Part shown: positions 60,203 through 64,000 of the stretch, piece by piece
Numbering within the stretch: the first letter of the stretch is position 1
How the letters are laid out: each line of letters begins with the position of its first letter
Program-made: the position numbers and the translations under genes
Source of the DNA: Bacteroidaceae bacterium
GTDB taxonomy: Bacteria; Bacteroidota; Bacteroidia; Bacteroidales; Bacteroidaceae
NCBI GenBank assembly: GCA_016280855.1
Contig: JAEEHP010000013.1
Coordinates: forward strand, 1-64,000
Direction: 5' to 3'
Length of the DNA stretch: 64,000 bases
The notes under the pieces: generated by a model
Told to the model about the DNA's origin: nothing
Seen by the model: the letters and a program-made list of their open reading frames with translations, nothing else
The model's database searches: none

Positions 60203-60237
60203 AATCGTATTCTGTTTTCTTGGATTCAACTTACGGT

Positions 60238-61488
60238 TTACTTAAACTCGAATTCTACACGGCGGTTCATGCGTCGCCCGGCTTCGGTGTCGTTGCTGTC
60301 GATGGGCCGCGTCTCGCCATAATAGGAATACGAGAGCTTCTTACTTACTACGCCGCGCTGGATGAGGTAGTTATAAACGGCCTCGGCACGCTGCTTGGAC
60401 AGACGCATATTCACTTCGTCGCTACCCGTGCTGTCGGTGTGGCCTTTCACTTCCACCTTCATACCCGTGTTGATGATCAGCGTCGCCAGCTTATTCAGAT
60501 AGGCACGCGACGAAGCCTTAATAGTGCTCTTGCCGGTGTCGAAATTGATCTGGTCGATGGCGCAGAGAGTCTTGCCTTTAACGCTTTCGCCCTTGTCGAT
60601 GAGCTCCAGGATTTCTTCCAGGTCGTAGCACGACTTACGCTTCGGAGCAACGGGAACCGGTTTGGATCTTTGCTCACGCTTCACGATAGGTCGCGCCTCC
60701 TTCTTCTTGCCTCCCCCCTTGAATATAGAAAGTGGTATAGACACATGAGCGCCCACCTCAAACGACGTAAACTTACGTGTTCCGCTGACGTCTGAAATAT
60801 TGTAGCCCGGCATGAGGCTGCATCCACAGCACACCTCGCCATTCTTCTCCTTCGGACTGTACGTGTCGGTGAAACCGTGCTCATAGGTCAGGTCGATGCC
60901 CACGTGCATGGCATTGGAACCAATCTTAATGGGGAACTTGACACCGGCGCCTATATCACCTGCGAAGTAAGCTGAAGCGATATTGCTCTTGCCTACATCA
61001 ATGCTACGCGGCACGGGAACGCCCTGCGGCGACAGCAGACCGTTCATCTCGATCGTACCGCCACGCACAAGACCCAGCACGGGAGCGATGAAGATATAGG
61101 GACGGACACCCGTGCGCTTGCCGAAGTTCAGGATCAACGGCACACGGATATCCGTATATTTTGCTTTCAACAAATAGTCGGCATGCTGTACGGCAGAAAA
61201 GGGAATGTCCTGAATCTTCGTGCCGCGTTGCAGGAACATCAGTTCGGGACGAATAGAGAAGAAGCCGCTTTCGCTGGTCTCGAACTCTGCGAAGATACCG
61301 AAGTTGCCGTTGTTCAGCATCTTGGGATCGGGAATGTTGGCACCGAGGTTGGAATAATGCGTCATCGTGCCATGCCATGTGCCTTTGAAACCGATGTGAA
61401 TGCGGTCGAGCGCGCTCTGGGCACGTACTGAACTGATAGTCAATGCCGTCAGCCCGAATGTCAATAGTAAGATTCTCTTTATATTCAT
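60238..61488 (-). CDS. OmpA-family outer-membrane protein
   Basis: 416 aa from the ATG giving MNIKRILLLTFGLTAL, which begins the signal peptide; a longer reading passes through the promoter. Residues about 25-250 look like a PorT-type beta-barrel (GNFGIFAEFETSESGFFSIR, PYIFIAPVLGLV). A charged linker (GGGKKKEARPIVKREQRSK) leads to the peptidoglycan-binding OmpA domain: INFDTGKSTIKASSRAYL, EVKGHTDSTGSDEVN, LSKQRAEAVYNYL and RRMNRRVEFEF. It anchors the outer membrane to the cell wall and may be part of an adhesion or secretion complex. Confidence 0.9.
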   Translation of the reverse strand: MNIKRILLLTFGLTALTISSVRAQSALDRIHIGFKGTWHGTMTHYSNLGANIPDPKMLNNGNFGIFAEFETSESGFFSIRPELMFLQRGTKIQDIPFSAVQHADYLLKAKYTDIRVPLILNFGKRTGVRPYIFIAPVLGLVRGGTIEMNGLLSPQGVPVPRSIDVGKSNIASAYFAGDIGAGVKFPIKIGSNAMHVGIDLTYEHGFTDTYSPKEKNGEVCCGCSLMPGYNISDVSGTRKFTSFEVGAHVSIPLSIFKGGGKKKEARPIVKREQRSKPVPVAPKRKSCYDLEEILELIDKGESVKGKTLCAIDQINFDTGKSTIKASSRAYLNKLATLIINTGMKVEVKGHTDSTGSDEVNMRLSKQRAEAVYNYLIQRGVVSKKLSYSYYGETRPIDSNDTEAGRRMNRRVEFEFK

Positions 61489-61532
61489 GTTGTTCCTATT
61501 AATTATCACTACATTCTGAACATAAGACATCA

Positions 61533-61564
61533 CAAAAGTAATCAAATCCCGTGATTTGACCAAA
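61533..61564 (-). promoter_or_regulatory. Promoter of the OmpA-family gene
   Basis: TACTTTTG (61533-61540, minus) with TTGG 19 bp upstream (61560-61563). The ATG is 44 bp downstream. Confidence 0.7.
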
Positions 61565-61640
61565 GAAAACGGCAATTATTATTGTTCTTTCTCATCACCA
61601 CCGTTGAACTCGGTGAAAAAAACCTTCAACCGTCTTCGTA

Positions 61641-61962
61641 GTTCGGTCGCGACCGAACGACCGCAGCCTATAGAACTACAGCCTATAACGAACAGACGTG
61701 TTGGCGTTAGCGAAAAGAAGTGATGAAGATAACGAGCTAACGTGCTAAATATAGCGAATTGACGTGTTAGAGTTGGCAAACAGAAGCGTTGGCGATAGCG
61801 AAAAGACACGTTGGAACGAAAAAGGATACGATAATAAATACGTGAAAAGAGTGCAGTTATTATACACTTTTACACCTTTTCAAAGGTAGCTAATTCTATT
61901 ACAGGCATTTAAGTGTCGCAAAAAGAGTGTATTTTGAGTGTAATTAAGGGTGTAAAAGTGTA
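61641..61962. repeat. Repeat-rich gap between folB and the OmpA gene
   Basis: Contents: an 18-bp perfect palindrome gttcggtcgcgaccgaac (61641-61658); degenerate copies of gacgtgttggcgttagcgaaaag (61690-61820); a TACCTTTG on the minus strand at 61881-61888; and a 14-bp inverted repeat tacacttttacacc / ggtgtaaaagtgta (61863-61876 and 61949-61962). A 76-codon minus ORF at 61579-61809 runs through the degenerate copies; I do not call it a gene. The -7 box may start a small RNA or be the scar of a lost gene. Confidence 0.5.
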
Positions 61963-61968
61963 TTTTTG

Positions 61969-62340
61969 TCAGCGATGGAGGGTCACGCTGACGCCTGCGC
62001 CACGGCAGTCGGCGCCCATGGGCGGGTTCTCCTTGATGATTTCAAGATGAATGGCTGTGACGGCCGGGAAACGGGTGAATATGGCGTTGGTGATTCTGCC
62101 GGCCACGTGCTCCAACAATCGGGAAGGCACAGCCATCTCAGCCTTCACCACCTCGAAGACATCGGCGTAGGAGACGGTGGCATCGAGCTCGTCCGTGTCC
62201 ATGGCTTGCGAGAAGTCGGTATCGAGGGTGATGTTGAGGATATAATACGCCCCCACGACGCGCTCCTGAGGGAGCACGCCGTGGTAGGCAAATATCTTTA
62301 AATCCTTCAGCAGGATTTGGGAACGATCAATTTTCAACAT
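61969..62340 (-). CDS. folB: Dihydroneopterin aldolase
   Basis: 123 aa. LKDLKIFAYHGVLPQERVVG is the FolB start, with YHG and the substrate-binding SYADVFEVVK, SRLLEHVAGRI and HLEIIKENPP. It cleaves dihydroneopterin in folate synthesis, working as an octamer in the cytoplasm. No promoter is clear in front of it; the gap to the ribonucleotide reductase gene is 130 bp of repeats. Confidence 0.94.
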   Translation of the reverse strand: MLKIDRSQILLKDLKIFAYHGVLPQERVVGAYYILNITLDTDFSQAMDTDELDATVSYADVFEVVKAEMAVPSRLLEHVAGRITNAIFTRFPAVTAIHLEIIKENPPMGADCRGAGVSVTLHR

Positions 62341-62344
62341 TGCG

Positions 62345-62466
62345 ACTCATCTTTAGCTTCGCTTGCGAAGAACTTTCCGCTCGGCGCTTCGAAGAACTTT
62401 CCGCTCAGCGCTTGCGACGCTTCGCTCGGCGAGGAACTTTCAACTTTCAACTCTCAACTTTCAACT
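62345..62466. repeat. gaagaactttccgctcggcgcttc and aactttc repeats
   Basis: Two copies of gaactttccgctcggcgctt with small changes, then gcgcttgcgacgcttcgctcggcg, then a 7-mer run aactttc-aactttc-aactctc-aactttc. The word gctcggcgcttgcgacgctt is shared, in reverse complement and with one change, with the inside of the MITE-like element near 32110-32140. Confidence 0.75.
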
Positions 62467-62470
62467 TAAC

Positions 62471-64000
62471 TTACCCGCATCTGCTGGCTCCGCAGTTGGT
62501 GCAGATCAGGCAGCCCTCCTGATAGACGAGCGTTTCCTGTCCGCAGTTGGGGCAGGTCTGTCCCTTGGCAGCAGTGCCGTCGGTGATGTATTTCTTGAGT
62601 GCACGCTCGACGCCGTTCTTCCAGGTGTTGATGCTTTCGCTGTTGAGCTGCAGCTGATCGACAAGACGTATGACGTGGTCGAGGGGCATACGGTAGCGTA
62701 GCACGCTGGAGAGCAGCTTGGCATAGTTCCAGTACTCGGGGTTGAACTTCTCCGAGAGTCCTTCGACGGTGGTCTTGTAGCCGCGCTTGTTCTCGAACTG
62801 GAAGTCGTAGCGCTTGGTGCCGTCGGCAGCTATCTGCTTGATAATACGTCCCTTGGTGACGCTCTTGGGCAGTACGATGCCCTCTTCGTCGTCCTGCAGA
62901 CCCGTAAAGATCTCGTAGGGGCGACCGTCGAGCAGTCCGACGAAAGCCACCCACTTCTCCTTGTTGTTCTGGAAACGCACGACATCGCACTCCAGCACAT
63001 CGGGACGCTTCTCCACCACTTCGGGCGGACGGCACTCGGGCACGGACAGCTCGTGGCCTGTTTCGAGGGAGGGCGTGTCCTGTTCTCCCTCGGCTTTCTT
63101 CTCCTTCTTCTTGCTGACGCTGATCATGACGCCGCTGCGCGAGCCGTCGCGATAGATGGTGCAACCCTTGCATCCGCTGCGCCAAGCCTCCATATAGAGG
63201 TCGTTGACGAGTTGCTCATCGACATTGTTGGGGAGGTTCACGGTGACGCTGATGCTGTGGTCCACCCATTTCTGGATAGCGCCCTGCATACGCACCTTCA
63301 TGAGCCAATCGACATCGTTGGCGGTAGCCTTGTAGTAAGGCGACTGCTCCACGAGTTCGTCGATCTCCTCCTGCGTATAGCGTCGCTCTGTGTCGAGTCC
63401 GCAGACCTGCATCCAGGTGAGGAACTTGTGGTGATAGACGATGTACTCCTCGAAGGCGTCGCCGGTCTCGTCGATGAAGTCCACGTGCACCTCGGGGTCG
63501 TTGGGGTTAACCTTGCGACGCCGCTTATAGACGGGCAGAAACACGGGTTCTATGCCGCTGGTGGTCTGCGTCATGAGCGAAGTGGTGCCCGTGGGTGCGA
63601 TGGTGAGGCAGGCTACGTTGCGTCGTCCATACTTGCACATATCCTCATAGAGCTTGGGATCGGCAGCCTTAATGCGCTGGATGAAGGGGTTGTTCTCTTC
63701 GCGCTTGGCATCGAACATCTCGAAGGCACCACGCTCGCGAGCCATCTCTACGCTGCTGGCATAGGCGCTGAGGCAAACGTTTTTCTGCACCTCGACGGCG
63801 AAGTCGGTAGCTTCCTGCGTGCCGTAGCGCAGCCCCATGGCGGCCAACATATCACCTTCGGCGGTGATGCCGACGCCCGTGCGGCGTCCCATGGAACTCT
63901 TGCGCTGGATCTTCTTCCAGAGGTTGCGCTCGGCAAACTTCACCTCCTCGCTCTGAGGGTCGGACTCAATCTTCGCGAGGATCAGCTCGATCTTCTCCAG
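62471..64000 (-). CDS. nrdJ: Adenosylcobalamin-dependent (class II) ribonucleotide reductase, C-terminal part
   Basis: The 509 visible codons stay open to the window edge, so the gene continues to the right. TIAPTGTTSLMTQTTSGIEP is the family core (PTGTxS), SGCKGCTIYRDGSRSG the C-terminal part of the catalytic domain, and CPNCGQETLV ... CTNCGASRCG a zinc ribbon at the end, typical of NrdJ. The enzyme makes deoxyribonucleotides with adenosylcobalamin and needs no oxygen. The upstream region, where a B12 riboswitch might lie, is outside the window. Confidence 0.93.
   Translation of the reverse strand: MEKIELILAKIESDPQSEEVKFAERNLWKKIQRKSSMGRRTGVGITAEGDMLAAMGLRYGTQEATDFAVEVQKNVCLSAYASSVEMARERGAFEMFDAKREENNPFIQRIKAADPKLYEDMCKYGRRNVACLTIAPTGTTSLMTQTTSGIEPVFLPVYKRRRKVNPNDPEVHVDFIDETGDAFEEYIVYHHKFLTWMQVCGLDTERRYTQEEIDELVEQSPYYKATANDVDWLMKVRMQGAIQKWVDHSISVTVNLPNNVDEQLVNDLYMEAWRSGCKGCTIYRDGSRSGVMISVSKKKEKKAEGEQDTPSLETGHELSVPECRPPEVVEKRPDVLECDVVRFQNNKEKWVAFVGLLDGRPYEIFTGLQDDEEGIVLPKSVTKGRIIKQIAADGTKRYDFQFENKRGYKTTVEGLSEKFNPEYWNYAKLLSSVLRYRMPLDHVIRLVDQLQLNSESINTWKNGVERALKKYITDGTAAKGQTCPNCGQETLVYQEGCLICTNCGASRCG

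Overview
The window looks like a chromosomal segment from a member of the Bacteroidales, most likely Prevotellaceae. The clues are: promoters of the Bacteroidetes type (TAnnTTTG, often with TTG or TTTG about 19 bp upstream); a SusC/SusD pair; BACON-domain lipoproteins; two C10 (streptopain-like) cysteine peptidases; surface proteins ending in Por-like tails such as NGKKVLVK; an RprX/RprY two-component pair; and housekeeping order typical of the group (nusB-yajC-ybbR-coaE-DUF5606 and rpsF-rpsR-rplI). I see no rRNA, tRNA, CRISPR array, prophage or complete insertion sequence.

Layout. 1-263: start of etfB, running off the left edge. 515-13820 (minus): a six-gene run headed by a C10 peptidase and followed by BACON lipoproteins (one with an HExxH motif) and secreted proteins. 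13954-16352 (minus): a family-2 glycosyltransferase and mtaB. 16598-18648: a small lipoprotein, the rpsF-rpsR-rplI operon (minus) and a 59-aa membrane protein. 18770-22204 (plus): a propeller histidine kinase with a LytTR regulator. 22226-31655 (minus): two giant repeat-built surface proteins flanked by an intact and a broken copy of a small secreted protein. 31656-32444: a repeat-rich gap with a MITE-like element. 32445-34379 (minus): sialidase and a lipoprotein. 34710-37080 (plus): rprX-rprY, then a 36-aa membrane micro-ORF. 37483-40934 (minus): nusB operon. 41098-46605 (plus): a PUR-family nucleic-acid-binding protein, purL and a paired chromate transporter. 46602-49188 (minus): comEC-like gene, rpe and a small ORF. 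49627-58680 (plus): SusC-SusD-lipoprotein-C10 peptidase. 58949-61488 (minus): a lipoprotein and an OmpA-family protein. 61969-64000 (minus): folB and the 3' part of a class II ribonucleotide reductase gene, running off the right edge.

Two themes stand out. First, surface proteolysis and uptake: one C10 peptidase heads the BACON operon, and another ends a RagAB-like SusCD operon, which suggests coupled protein degradation and peptide import. Second, the non-coding gaps and even some genes carry many short-period repeats (mostly 7-mers, also 8- and 9-mers) and inverted repeats. Similar material sits in frame inside mtaB, purL (twice) and the linker of a giant surface protein, so the genome appears to tolerate spread of small palindromic elements into coding sequence. 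The best formed element (31861-32222) has 40-bp perfect terminal inverted repeats and flanking TTAAG direct repeats.
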